Source: Paludisphaera rhizosphaerae (GTDB lineage Bacteria; Planctomycetota; Planctomycetia; Isosphaerales; Isosphaeraceae). Taken from it: a DNA stretch of 39,823 nt. The notes beneath the pieces are model-generated. The model ran no database searches. It was not told the DNA's origin and was given only the letters and a program-made list of their open reading frames with translations. The stretch is taken from NCBI RefSeq assembly GCF_011065895.1, contig NZ_JAALCR010000044.1:1-39823 (forward strand). Reading direction: 5' to 3'. The translations under genes were made by a program, and so were the position numbers. Of the stretch, positions 30,234-39,700 are shown piece after piece (the first letter of the stretch is position 1; every line of letters begins with the position of its first letter).

Positions 30234-32654
30234 GTGCGACGAACCCCGATCGACCCAACACGCCCGTTGTCTCGCCTGGTCGCCGTGCTTGCGGCCCTGG
30301 TGTTCGTCGGGAGCATCTCCACGGCTGCGTCGCGGGCCCAGACAGCCGGCAAGGCGGCAGCCCCGGCCCCCGCCCCCTCGCCTCCGATGGACGGGGCGAC
30401 TGTCGCCGGTCGAGACAAACTCCTGCTCTTCGTTGAGTTCGACGGCCTTGACGCCCACGAGGACGCCTGGCGGAAGACGGCCGCCGCGCGGATGCTCAGC
30501 GACACGCCCCTCGGAGCGATGCTGGAGGAGATCGGCGTTCCGCTTCTGGAGAGGATGTCGGCGTCTCTCCCCAAGCGAATGATCAACGGCGCAGACGCGG
30601 TCGCCATCATCAAGCACGTGGCCCGCAAGGGTTTTGTGCTGACCTACAGTGCTGATCCTTCGGCGGCCAAGGGTCTTCGCGGAATCCTTGTCCTCAAGGG
30701 TGTGACGACGAGCAAGGAATCCAAATCCCTGTTCAGCCGGTTGATCGGCTCGTTCATGGATCCCGCCGTCAAACCCAAGATCGAACGCAAGGGAGGCGCG
30801 TCCAGCGATCCCGCTTCCAAGGCCAAGAGCGACGAGTCGGGGCGGGTCCTTGTGAGCGTGCCGCCCGTTCAAGGCGACGGCAAGACCCCCGACCAGGGCT
30901 GGGGATGGTGGCCCGAAAAGGACGACCTGATTATCGGCCTCTCTCAGCCCTCCGACCTGGACGTGGCCATCTCGCGGCTGGACGGAAAGACGGCCAACGC
31001 CGTCGGCTATGAGCCGGTCGCATCGCTTTCCAAGCCCGACGCCGGAGTCGCTCCGGTGCTCAAGGCCTATTTCGATCCATCGGTCCGTCCGGGAAACAGC
31101 GATCCTGGATTCAAGCACATTGAGTATCGCTGGGGATTCCAGGACGAGGCCCTGGCGAGCGTCGCCCGGATCGTCGCGCCGAGGCCCCGGCAGGGGACGC
31201 TGGCGTTTCTGGACCAGCCGCCGACCGAGGCCAAGAAATTGCTGCCCGTCCCGGACGGCGTTGAGTATATGGCGTCGGTCTCGCTCAAGCCTGAGCAATG
31301 GGCGGCGATGATCTCCTCGGCCTTCGCATCTGGTTCGGCCAAGGCCCATTACGACGCCGTCGTGGAGAGCGTCAAGTCGCGAGGCCGGATTGATTTCGAG
31401 AAGGACCTGATCGGCAACCTGGGGCCTCGGGCCGTCTTTTATCTGGCTCCGAGCACCTCGGCCGCGGCCGTTGACGAGCCGAGAGTCGGAAACCTTGCCG
31501 ACCCGATGGCCATGTTCAACGCTGTCGGGGCTCGGATGCCCAGGCCCGTGATCGTGGCGGAGGTCGGGAACCCGGCCCAGTTCAGCCGAGCGCTCGACGC
31601 CGTGATGCTGGAAGCCAACAAGCAGATCAAGGCGGCCATGGCGGAGCAGATCGCCGCCGCGGTCAAGGCCGAGGCCGCCAAGGGAGCTCCCGGCGGTCTG
31701 GGCGGCCGGGAGGAGGGAGACGATGCGGCGGCCGCCGAACGCAAGGAACGTCGCCGAGAAGAAGCGGCCACGCCTGAATTCCGGCTGCTCCCCGCGACGG
31801 GCGGGGAGACTTCGCGAACCTACATGCTCAACGTCGCCACCTCGTCGCCCGTTAAGCTCCCCCCAGGTTTCAAGCCGACTGTCCGCCTGGAGGGGAAGAT
31901 TTTCGTCGTCTCGACGTCGCCCGAGGCGGCCCGGGTCGCCATGGACGCGGCCAAGCAGAAGTCGTGGACCCCGTCAGAGGAGATCGCGCGGGCGATCTCC
32001 AAGGCTCCTGATTCGGCGGTCGCCTTGTTCTACGGCGACTTCCGCGATACGACGTCGGGGGTTCTGGCAAGCCTTCCCGGAACGCTTCAGACGACGATCA
32101 ACTCGGCCATCGCGGCCAGCGAGGCTCTGATGACCGCGACCCCTGCCAGTGGGCCAGGCGCTCCTCCGGGAGCCGGCCCCGGCGCTTCTCCCCGCCGCGG
32201 CGGTGGACCGATGGGACTCGCGTCGGATGGGATGAGGCCCGGTATGGGGCCGGACGGGATGCTCTTGCCGCCGGGCTCGGGCGGTTCTGCTCCGGGAGGC
32301 GCAACTCCCGCGGGCGCGGCCCCTGCGATGGTCCAACTCCGAGTTGATCCCTCTCATCTGCCGAAGGTCGACGAACTCAAGGCACTGATGTTCCCGTCGA
32401 CGACCACTGTGACGGTCGACGACGACTCGATTCGGATCGTATCCCGCACTGCGTTCCCCGATGCGACGGCCGTGCTGGGAGCGAAGGGGGTTCTGCCGGC
32501 CATGCTCGCGCCGGCGATCGCCAACGCTCGAATCGCCGCCAAGGCGGCTGCGGCGGCTCAACCTGCGGGCGGTCAGCCTGGTCAACCAGGTCAACCAGGT
32601 GCTCCTGGAGCCCCCGGAGCACCCGGAGCCCCTGGCGCCCCGGGCCTTCCTTAA
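30234..32654 (+). CDS. Unrecognised secreted protein with collagen-like C-terminal tail
   Basis: The 806-residue protein is read from GTG 30234, with GAGGA seven bases upstream; TTG 30117 would precede the signal with non-hydrophobic residues. Residues about 13-35 form a Sec signal ending near ASRA. A Pro/Ala-rich linker precedes a soluble domain that begins 'KLLLFVEFDGLDAHEDAWRK' and repeatedly names quantities like 'ALFYGDF'; this resembles DUF3352-like planctomycete/cyanobacterial proteins, but only weakly. Ala/Lys/Glu coiled-coil-like and Gly/Pro-rich stretches (about 670-730) break the C-terminal half. The last 27 residues are nine Gly-X-Pro triplets. No catalytic motif is seen. Terminator-like hairpins bound it on both sides, so it is probably a single-gene unit. 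Confidence 0.75.
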   Translation: MRRTPIDPTRPLSRLVAVLAALVFVGSISTAASRAQTAGKAAAPAPAPSPPMDGATVAGRDKLLLFVEFDGLDAHEDAWRKTAAARMLSDTPLGAMLEEIGVPLLERMSASLPKRMINGADAVAIIKHVARKGFVLTYSADPSAAKGLRGILVLKGVTTSKESKSLFSRLIGSFMDPAVKPKIERKGGASSDPASKAKSDESGRVLVSVPPVQGDGKTPDQGWGWWPEKDDLIIGLSQPSDLDVAISRLDGKTANAVGYEPVASLSKPDAGVAPVLKAYFDPSVRPGNSDPGFKHIEYRWGFQDEALASVARIVAPRPRQGTLAFLDQPPTEAKKLLPVPDGVEYMASVSLKPEQWAAMISSAFASGSAKAHYDAVVESVKSRGRIDFEKDLIGNLGPRAVFYLAPSTSAAAVDEPRVGNLADPMAMFNAVGARMPRPVIVAEVGNPAQFSRALDAVMLEANKQIKAAMAEQIAAAVKAEAAKGAPGGLGGREEGDDAAAAERKERRREEAATPEFRLLPATGGETSRTYMLNVATSSPVKLPPGFKPTVRLEGKIFVVSTSPEAARVAMDAAKQKSWTPSEEIARAISKAPDSAVALFYGDFRDTTSGVLASLPGTLQTTINSAIAASEALMTATPASGPGAPPGAGPGASPRRGGGPMGLASDGMRPGMGPDGMLLPPGSGGSAPGGATPAGAAPAMVQLRVDPSHLPKVDELKALMFPSTTTVTVDDDSIRIVSRTAFPDATAVLGAKGVLPAMLAPAIANARIAAKAAAAAQPAGGQPGQPGQPGAPGAPGAPGAPGAPGLP
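32571..32651 (+). repeat. Nine Gly-X-Pro triplets (collagen-like tail)
   Basis: Three GQP, five GAP and one GLP triplet end the secreted protein. The underlying 9-base DNA units are similar but not identical (GGTCAACCA occurs twice), so copy number could vary between strains by slippage or recombination. Confidence 0.85.
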
Positions 32655-32689
32655 GGCGTCAGCGGCCGCCATCAGCTTTGAGAAGCCTT

Positions 32690-32725
32690 GGCCCGACCTC
32701 TGACGCGCCGGCCAGAGGTCGGGCC
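32690..32725 (+). terminator. Strong 13-pair hairpin after the secreted-protein gene
   Basis: GGCCCGACCTCTG and CAGAGGTCGGGCC pair perfectly around a 10-base loop. It starts 36 bases past the stop codon and precedes the ACT-domain gene. There is no T-run, so termination may be partial or use Rho. Confidence 0.65.
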
Positions 32726-32797
32726 GCTCCATCGCGGGCCGGCGTGGCTCGATAAAACGATCGTCCCCAGCTCTCCCATGAAACGGAGGACGTCTCG

Positions 32798-33244
32798 ATG
32801 GAACTCGTCAACGAAGTCACCGCCCGCCTGGAAAATAAGCCCGGCCGGTTGGCGAAAATCTGCTCCGCCCTCGCCCAGGAGAAGGTGGATCTCCAGGCGA
32901 TCAGCGTCATGGAGACCTCGAACGGCGCCAGCGTCCTGCGGCTGGTTGCGTCGGACGTCGAGGCCGCACGGCGGATTCTCACGGGGCTCGGCGCGGAGTC
33001 GACCGTCGCCGAGGTCCTGGCCGTCCAGATCGAGAACCGGACTGGGGCGTTGGCCGGGGTCCTCGAGAAACTGGCGGCGGAGCACATCAACATCGAGTAC
33101 GCTTACATCTCGTCGTCAGCGAACCAAGGAAAGGCGCTGGCGATCCTCCATGCGACGAACGTGAAACGGGCTCAGCAGATTCTCCGGGATTCGACCCCCG
33201 CCGCCGAGAAGGCGGCTGGTCGTCGACCCCTCCACTCGCGCTGA
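32798..33244 (+). CDS. Tandem ACT-domain protein
   Basis: The 148-residue protein starts at ATG 32798 with GGAGG eight bases upstream. It is built of two ACT domains, about residues 2-68 ('VTARLENKPGRLAKICSALAQEKVDLQAISV') and 72-140 ('IENRTGALAGVLEKLAAEHINIEYAYI'). Both carry the ligand-binding Gly after strand 1 (KPGR and RTGA). Such stand-alone double-ACT proteins sense amino acids and may regulate amino-acid metabolism by binding partner proteins. No enzyme is fused or adjacent, and the ligand cannot be told. The short Arg/His tail is likely disordered. It precedes rsgA by 48 bases and may share its transcript. Confidence 0.9.
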   Translation: MELVNEVTARLENKPGRLAKICSALAQEKVDLQAISVMETSNGASVLRLVASDVEAARRILTGLGAESTVAEVLAVQIENRTGALAGVLEKLAAEHINIEYAYISSSANQGKALAILHATNVKRAQQILRDSTPAAEKAAGRRPLHSR

Positions 33245-33292
33245 GGCGTCGCGGCAAATCCGGCGTCCCAGCCATCCTCTGAAGGTCGCGTC

Positions 33293-34465
33293 TTGGCGAA
33301 CAAGAAAAAGAAGATCCGGATCGAGCTGAAGAAGAATCGCCAGAAGCGTACGCGCTCAAACGACTTGACGCGCGCCTTCAGCGACGAGAAGCCGGCGGCG
33401 GCCGAGTCCGTCGCCGGCGAACGCGTCCGGCCCAAGGGGGAGATGTCCCGTCGCCGCACCATCGTTGCGGACGCCGACGAGACGTCGTCCCCCACGGGGG
33501 CCGAGGCCGCCGCCGAGGGGGCGGCCGGACGGCGGGCGGTCGACGAATCAAACTGGCTGTCCGGCAGGGTGTTGAGAGTCCACGGGCTGGTCAACATCGT
33601 TGAGGCTGAAGACGGCCGCACATATCCCTGCCACGTCCGCCGATTGCTCAAGAGCATGGCCATCGACGGGCGGAACGTCGTGGCCGTCGGCGACCGCGTT
33701 TGGTTCCGTCCTCCCGAAGGAGGAGGCGACGAGGGATTCATCGAGCGGGTCGAGAACCGTCGTGGAGTCGTCACGCGGGGCTACCGTGGGCGTCGCCACG
33801 TCCTCGCGGCCAACGTCGACGCCGTCTGCATCGTCTCCGGTCTGGCGGAGCCAGGTCTCAAGATCAGCCTGATCGACCGCTACCTCGCCGCGGCCGAAAT
33901 CGCCGGGGTGCGTCCGGTGATCGTCCTGAACAAGGCGGACCTCGTGGATGTGGCCCCATATCAGTGGGTCGTTGGACTTTACACCCAGCTTGGCTACGAG
34001 ACGATCGTCACCTCGGCGGCCGACGGCCGAGGAATCGACCGTTTGCGAGAGCTGCTCCGAGGCGGAGTGACCGCCATCTCCGGCCAGAGCGGCGTTGGGA
34101 AAAGTTCACTTCTGAACGCGATTCAACCCGGCCTGAACCTGCGGGTGAGCGAGGTCTCCGACTGGACCTCCAAGGGGAAGCACACCACGACCACCGCCGA
34201 GTTGATCCGTCTCAACGACGGCGGCTACGTCGTCGACACTCCCGGTTTGCGCCAATTCGAGTTATGGGACGTGCTTCCGGGCGAGCTTGAAGGCTGTTTC
34301 ATCGAATTCCGCCCCTTCGTCCCGCTCTGCCGGTTCCCCGACTGCTCCCATACCCATGAGCATCGCTGCGCGGTGAAGGACGCCGTCTACTGGGGGTGGA
34401 TCCACGCCGGTCGCTACGAGAGCTACCTGAAGCTCTACCACCAGAAGCCAGACGACGGCGTCTGA
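33293..34465 (+). CDS. rsgA: Ribosome small-subunit-dependent GTPase RsgA
   Basis: The 390-residue protein starts at TTG 33293, with GAAGGT eight bases upstream. The Lys/Arg-rich N-terminus ('KKKKIRIELKKNRQKRTRSND') suits rRNA contact. An OB fold near 88-165 is followed by the circularly permuted GTPase: NKAD (213-216, G4) precedes the P-loop GQSGVGKSS (264-272, G1) and DTPG (315-318, G3). The C-terminal zinc knuckle is complete: Cys346, Cys351, His353 and Cys359 (CX4CXHX5C). It aids maturation of the 30S decoding region. An Ala/Glu-rich spacer of about 50 residues separates the basic start from the OB fold, making it longer than most RsgA. Confidence 0.96.
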   Translation: MANKKKKIRIELKKNRQKRTRSNDLTRAFSDEKPAAAESVAGERVRPKGEMSRRRTIVADADETSSPTGAEAAAEGAAGRRAVDESNWLSGRVLRVHGLVNIVEAEDGRTYPCHVRRLLKSMAIDGRNVVAVGDRVWFRPPEGGGDEGFIERVENRRGVVTRGYRGRRHVLAANVDAVCIVSGLAEPGLKISLIDRYLAAAEIAGVRPVIVLNKADLVDVAPYQWVVGLYTQLGYETIVTSAADGRGIDRLRELLRGGVTAISGQSGVGKSSLLNAIQPGLNLRVSEVSDWTSKGKHTTTTAELIRLNDGGYVVDTPGLRQFELWDVLPGELEGCFIEFRPFVPLCRFPDCSHTHEHRCAVKDAVYWGWIHAGRYESYLKLYHQKPDDGV

Positions 34466-34477
34466 CCAATGTCAGGT

Positions 34478-34502
34478 CCGGGGTTGCCGAGATTCACCCC
34501 GG
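34478..34502 (+). terminator. Hairpin after rsgA
   Basis: CCGGGGT and ACCCCGG pair perfectly around an 11-base loop, 13 bases past the rsgA stop. It is followed by CTTGTAGG, a weak T-rich tail. Confidence 0.6.
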
Positions 34503-34859
34503 CTTGTAGGATGGCCGCCCCGCGCACGGAGGCCTAGCGCTTCCCAACTATTCGTGCGGCGCGGTTGCGATCGAGTTCGCGACTAGATTCGTAAGGGGCA
34601 GCCGTTGCCGGTCCAGAAGCTGGACGCGGTCGGGGGTCGTGTCGCTTCGATCGATACACGATGTCGGGCGAGATGCCTCATTCGATCGGTTCTTCCCAGG
34701 GTTTTTCCCGAACACGCATAAGAAACCACGGAAGACCCCGAATCTTCCCCCAGTGGGACGGCCGAGACCGACGCACTTCAGAGTCACGGCTGGAAGTTCG
34801 CTCAAGGCGACATCGATTACGCGGGATGAAGTCGCGCCGGGACGTTCGAGAGGAGACCG
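34503..34859. other. Gene-free gap before the WD40 gene
   Basis: No gene is supported in this stretch. It should contain the promoter of the WD40 gene, but no clear -35/-10 pair stands out. A TCGTGT/ACACGA inverted repeat (34637-34661, 13-base loop) is the only symmetric element I noticed, and it is weak. Confidence 0.45.
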
Positions 34860-36002
34860 ATGGGTATGTCCGACGATCAGACGCTTGAGCGGCCGCGAAC
34901 GGGGACCGACCCGGCCTCCGCTCGCATTCGGGGCGGACGTGTTCGGCTGTCTTGGCTGAGTTGGGAGGCCGTTTTCCTGGTCGCCCTTGTGTCGATCGTC
35001 GCCGTCGCACTGTCGTCGTCGCATGAGGCCGAGGACCGGGCGGAGCCTCACGAATCGACCCTGGCGGGTCATGATTTCTTGCTCGAGACAGTGGCCCTGG
35101 CCGCGGAACAGGATGTCCTGATCACGACCGGATCAGACGATACGGTCCGGTTCTGGGAGTTGGACCCCGCCAAGCCGATGGACTGGGGCGTGGAGGTGCA
35201 GTCTCTGCCTCACGGGTCGCGCCCATATGCTCTTTCCCCGAGCGCCGATGGTCGCTATCTGGCCGTTGGCGGCGGCGGCAGCCTGGCCATCTGGGAACGA
35301 AAGGGAGAGGGTTGGGTCCTGCTCACGACGAGGGAGGGGACGGATTACCGTTACCTCGCTTTCGCCCCGGACTCTCGGACGCTTGCGATCGGCGGGGAAG
35401 GCGGCGACGTCAGAGTTCTCGACGTACCGTCGATGAAAGAACTGCGCGTGCTGAAGGGGCTGGACGACGGGGTTCATTCCATCGTCTTCTCCCCCGATGG
35501 CGCGATCCTGGCGGCCGCCTCCTTCCGAGGGGAACTGGTCATGTGGGATTGGCGGACCGGAGTCGTGAAACCAGCCCTCGAAGCGATCGGTCGCGTCCAG
35601 TGCCTCGCCTTCACGCCCGATGGTCGAAGCCTTGCGACCGCGCATTGGGTTGAAGGAGGCGGGGTGGCCCTGCACGATCTTGCGACGGGCCGACTCAAGG
35701 CCCGCTTCGGATCTCGGGAAGGGTTCAACTCACTGACGTTCTCGCCCGACGGCTCCCTGCTGGCCGCCGCGGCGACCGATCATTCGATTCGACTCTGGGA
35801 CGCTCGCACGGGCGAGGTTAAGGGCGTGCTCGACAAGGACATCGGTTGGGTGAAGACGATTCTCTTCACCACCGAGGGGACGCGGCTGGCCTACGGCGGG
35901 CGCGACGGAACCGTCCACTTCTGGAACATTCCCGCAGGGGCCGTCGATGCTCAGCTCAGCTTGCGGCCGCGGGGAGAGCGGCATCAGTCTCGAGAGAGCT
36001 AA
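34860..36002 (+). CDS. Membrane-anchored seven-repeat WD40 protein
   Basis: The 380-residue protein starts at ATG 34860 after AGGAG (spacing four to five; ATG 34866 gives a better spacing). A hydrophobic segment at about 33-52 (WEAVFLVALVSIVAVAL) is an uncleaved anchor, leaving the rest outside the cytoplasm. Seven WD40 repeats can be counted by their 'S/TPDG...LA...D...W' pattern, starting at 'TTGSDDTVRFWEL' and ending at 'YGGRDGTVHFWNI', so a complete seven-bladed propeller is likely. WD40 propellers are scaffolds, so no catalysis is expected. It lies just upstream of the sigma factor and kinase, where a role as signal-binding partner is plausible but unproven. Confidence 0.88.
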   Translation: MGMSDDQTLERPRTGTDPASARIRGGRVRLSWLSWEAVFLVALVSIVAVALSSSHEAEDRAEPHESTLAGHDFLLETVALAAEQDVLITTGSDDTVRFWELDPAKPMDWGVEVQSLPHGSRPYALSPSADGRYLAVGGGGSLAIWERKGEGWVLLTTREGTDYRYLAFAPDSRTLAIGGEGGDVRVLDVPSMKELRVLKGLDDGVHSIVFSPDGAILAAASFRGELVMWDWRTGVVKPALEAIGRVQCLAFTPDGRSLATAHWVEGGGVALHDLATGRLKARFGSREGFNSLTFSPDGSLLAAAATDHSIRLWDARTGEVKGVLDKDIGWVKTILFTTEGTRLAYGGRDGTVHFWNIPAGAVDAQLSLRPRGERHQSRES

Positions 36003-36022
36003 AGGTCCAGGCGAGCGAAGCG

Positions 36023-36045
36023 TGTGATCTTGTATGATGATCACA
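36023..36045. promoter_or_regulatory. Inverted repeat around a TATGAT box, upstream of the ECF sigma gene
   Basis: TGTGATC and GATCACA are perfect arms around nine bases; the spacer's last six bases (36033-36038) spell TATGAT, a -10-like sequence on the plus strand. It lies 20 bases past the WD40 stop and 77 before the sigma ATG. It could be a repressor operator overlapping a promoter, or a weak terminator. No good -35 is seen. Confidence 0.45.
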
Positions 36046-36121
36046 GGCTCTCCTCGCTGTTGACCTTCAAGACTGCTCCGGCGAGAACGTCTAGGAGGCG
36101 GCGATCCCACAGGGACCGACG

Positions 36122-36751
36122 ATGAACCGTAACGTCGAGCCTGCTCCGACCGTCGAAAGACTCCTCGAGGACGCTCGTGGAGGCGATGGTGCGGCGTTGG
36201 GGGCGCTGCTTCAGCGGTACCATAACTACCTGACGCTGCTGACCCGGGTGCAACTCGGGCGGCGGATTCAGGCGAAGCTCGACGTCCTCGACGTCGTTCA
36301 GGAGGTCGCGCTCGAAGTCCACCGGCGGATCGGCGGATTCCGAGGTGCATCCGAGGGCGAGTTCCTCGCCTGGTTGCGGCAGATCCTCGGCGGCGTCCTG
36401 GCGAATCAGATTCGCCGCTACTTCGGAGCCAAACGACGCGACGTCCGGCTCGAGTGCGATCTCTACGAGGATCTCGACCGTTCGTCGAAGGCGATGGCGG
36501 AACCGATCGCGGCTTCGCAGAGCTCTCCCAGCGCCCAGGCCTCGCGTCGAGAGCAGGCGGTTCTGCTGGTCGATGCACTCGACGCGCTGGCGCCCGACTA
36601 TCGCGAGGTAATCATCCTCCGTCAGCTGGAAGGTCTCTCCTTCCCGGAGGTTTCCGCCCGCATGGGACGGTCGCTCGACAGCGTTAAGAACCTCTGGGCG
36701 CGGGCTCTGGCCAAGCTCCGTTGCGAACTGGAGGCGCTCGATGGACTCTAG
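36122..36751 (+). CDS. ECF-type sigma factor of the planctomycete kinase-linked kind
   Basis: The 209-residue protein starts at ATG 36122 with AGGGA seven bases upstream. Region 2 spans about 25-105 ('AKLDVLDVVQEVALEVHRRIGGF' and 'FLAWLRQILGGVLANQIRRYF'); region 4 spans about 150-203 ('LDALAPDYREVIILRQLEGLSFPEVSARMGRSLDSVKNLWARAL'), with a helix-turn-helix contacting the -35 element. There is no anti-sigma factor next to it. Instead its stop overlaps the start of a kinase gene by 11 bases. In planctomycetes ECF sigma factors paired with Ser/Thr kinases are a known arrangement, in which phosphorylation probably controls sigma activity. Confidence 0.92.
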   Translation: MNRNVEPAPTVERLLEDARGGDGAALGALLQRYHNYLTLLTRVQLGRRIQAKLDVLDVVQEVALEVHRRIGGFRGASEGEFLAWLRQILGGVLANQIRRYFGAKRRDVRLECDLYEDLDRSSKAMAEPIAASQSSPSAQASRREQAVLLVDALDALAPDYREVIILRQLEGLSFPEVSARMGRSLDSVKNLWARALAKLRCELEALDGL

Positions 36752-39700
36752 CTCCGGTCAGTTCGACCAGACGATCGGCGATCGACCAGACCGCCTCGTC
36801 TCGACGGGCGGCGAGGATTCGCTGCTCGCTCGCGCGCTCGAGGAGTATGAGGCCGCCTGCGAGCGAGGCGTCCCCCCTGTCCGCTCGACCTTCCTTCAGA
36901 AGTATCCCTCGATCGCTGGAGAGCTTGAATCCTGCCTGGAGGGGCTTGAACGTTTGCGGAGCGCCGAGGTCTGGTTCCATAGCGCCGTCCCCATGCCGCC
37001 GGAGAGTCTGGGCGAGTACCGGATCATCCGCGAGCTGGGTCGAGGGGGGATGGGAATCGTCTACGAAGCCGAGCAAGCTCCCTACGGTCGTCGCGTCGCT
37101 CTGAAATTGCTCTCCTCCACGGCGGCGATGGACCCGAAGCAGGTCCAGCGCTTCCAGGTTGAGGTTCAGGCCGCTGGGCATCTGCTGCACCCCCACATCG
37201 TCCCAATCTATGACGTGGGATGCGAGGCGGGGGTCCACTACTACAGCATGCGATACATCGCCGGAAGACCCCTCTCCGCCTGGATCGACATGCAGAGAAA
37301 ATCGCCCGAAGCCCAACTCGGCGAGACTGAGTCGTCCTTCCACAAGAAGGTCGCACGTCTAGGGATACAGGCGGCGGAGGCTCTCGACCATGCGCACGGT
37401 CTGGGCGTGATTCACCGCGACATCAAGCCGAGCAACCTGCTGCTCGACGAGGACGGTGAGCTTTGGGTCGCCGACTTTGGGCTGGCTCGGCTGCATGGCG
37501 CTTCCGGTCTGACCGCCACTGGTGACCTCGTCGGGACGCTCCGCTACATGAGTCCCGAACAGCTCGTCGCTCCCAGAGGCGTCGTCGACCATCGCACCGA
37601 TCTCTACTCGCTCGGCGCAACGCTGTACGAGTCGCTCGCGCTGACACCCGCTTTTCGCGGCCGGGATATGGCGAGCCTGGTGCGACGGGTCGTTGAGGAG
37701 GAGCCGGAACTCCCATCGCGGCGGAATCCGCGGATCCCGCGTGATCTGGAGACGATCGTTCTGAAGGCCATGACCAAGGAGCCCGCCGGACGCTACTCAA
37801 CGGCCCGGGAGATGGCCGACGACCTGCAACGTTTCGTGGACGGCCGGCCAATCCTCGCCCGTCGACCCAGTCTCGTCGAGCACGGGCGACGCTGGGCCCG
37901 CCGCCATCGCTCACTCGCCGCGGCTCTGGCCGGTCTCCTTGTGGTTTCCACCGTCTGTCTCGCGATCAGTACGCTGACGATCTGGTCCGCTCTGGCGAGG
38001 AGTCGAAGAGAGTCCGATGCTCGGCAGGTGTTGCTCGACCGGGCCGACCTGAACCTGGAAGTCGCGCACCGAGCCCTCGACCTTTACCTGAAAGCGGCGG
38101 AGAAGTGGTCTCCCCTGGGATCGAGCGACCGTCGGGTGACCGACGATCTCGTCGGAGCGGCCCAGCGGCTCTTCCTGGCGGTCGCCACTCGGGACGAGAT
38201 CTCGTACACCGCCGTGAAGCTCTATCTCGACTCGATGGACTCGTGGCCCCTCGTGCTGGCCGAGGAGACCACCGGCGATCCCGAACCGCTCCGCGCGGCA
38301 CTTCAATTCTATGAACTGATCGCTTCGTGGAACGAATCCGATCTTCGCACAGCCGAGGCCTGCGCACGCATCGGCGACATTCGAACGACGCTCGGGCAAA
38401 GGTATGAGGCGGAAGACGCTTATCGCAAGTCGATGGCGACGATGATCGATCTGATGGCCAAGCCCACCGAGGAACGACTCACCCTCCCGCTCGCGGTGGT
38501 CTTGCGAAAGTATGCGGATCTTCTGCGGCGGAGCGCCGTTTATGGGCCGGCCGAGTGGGCCGTCGCACAGTCCGTCGGGCTCTTGAGAGACCGCGTCGGC
38601 CACGCGCCGGACGACGCCCTGGCGAAGCTGGCCCTGGCCCAGACGCTGAATCTCAAGGCGAACCTCGAGGGAGACATCGGTCGCTCAGACGCTGCTTTGA
38701 AAGACGCTGAGGAAGCCCTGGCGTTGCTGAACGACCTCGAGACCGGGGCCGGCCGCAGTCTTGCCAGCACGCCCGACCTGAAGCAGGAACTCGTGGCCGC
38801 TTATACGGGGCTTGGAGCGTGGCTTCAGGTGGAACTCCGACATGAGGAGGCCGAGTCGGCCTATCGCAAAGGGCTGGAGGTGGTTGCAAGGCTCGACGCT
38901 GCCGTTTCGGCCCAACCGGCATTTCGCGAGGCGGCCGCACGGTGCCGCTCAGGACTGGGCGAGCTTCTTTGGCGCTCGCGCCGCTATGACGAAGGCGTCG
39001 CTGAGTTGAAGCCCGCCGTCGACGCCCTCAAACGTCTGACGACCGATTTCCCCCGCGTGCCCCGCTATCGTCGCGACATGAGTCGAGGCTACGAGCTTCT
39101 CAGCCGGATCTACTGGGAGACCGACCGGGCCGAGGAATCCGAGACCGCCCTCCGGGCGGCTTTGGAACTGGACCCCCGCCGCGAGAGTTACGAGCAGACG
39201 AGGCGGAACAATATCGCCTGGTATCTCGTCACCACTCCCGATCTGGCCGCACGCAACCCGGCGAAAGCCGTCGAGTGGGCCGAGGCCGTCGTTGCCTATG
39301 ATCCATCCGCATGGGCTTGCTGGAACACCCTCGGTTACGCTCGCTACCGTATCGGCGACTGGGAAGGCGCGCGTAAGGCCTTCGATCACGCCCTGAGTCT
39401 GGAGGACAGCGACGAAGCCTTCGACGGGTTCGGAATGGCGATGGCTCTTTGGCGGCTAGGCCGAAAGGAGGAGGCCCAGGAATGGTACCGCCGCGCCGAA
39501 CATGCAAGGCGCATCGATCGTTCCGACGATCTGGAGTTGCTCCGCTTCCTCGCCGAGGCGAGAGCGCTGATGGGAGAGGCTCCCGGGCCTAGCACCGACC
39601 CCGTTCCCGCGACGATCGCCGAAGTTCTCGCCTCTCCATCCTTCGGCCTTCCCGGTCGTCGCACCGACGTCGTTACTCCCGTCGGTCGACGAAAGATGCA

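Noticed and set aside
36023-36045. A CRP-type site (TGTGA...TCACA)
   Set aside because: The half-sites are 13 bases apart, not the six required for CRP, so only a generic inverted repeat is reported.
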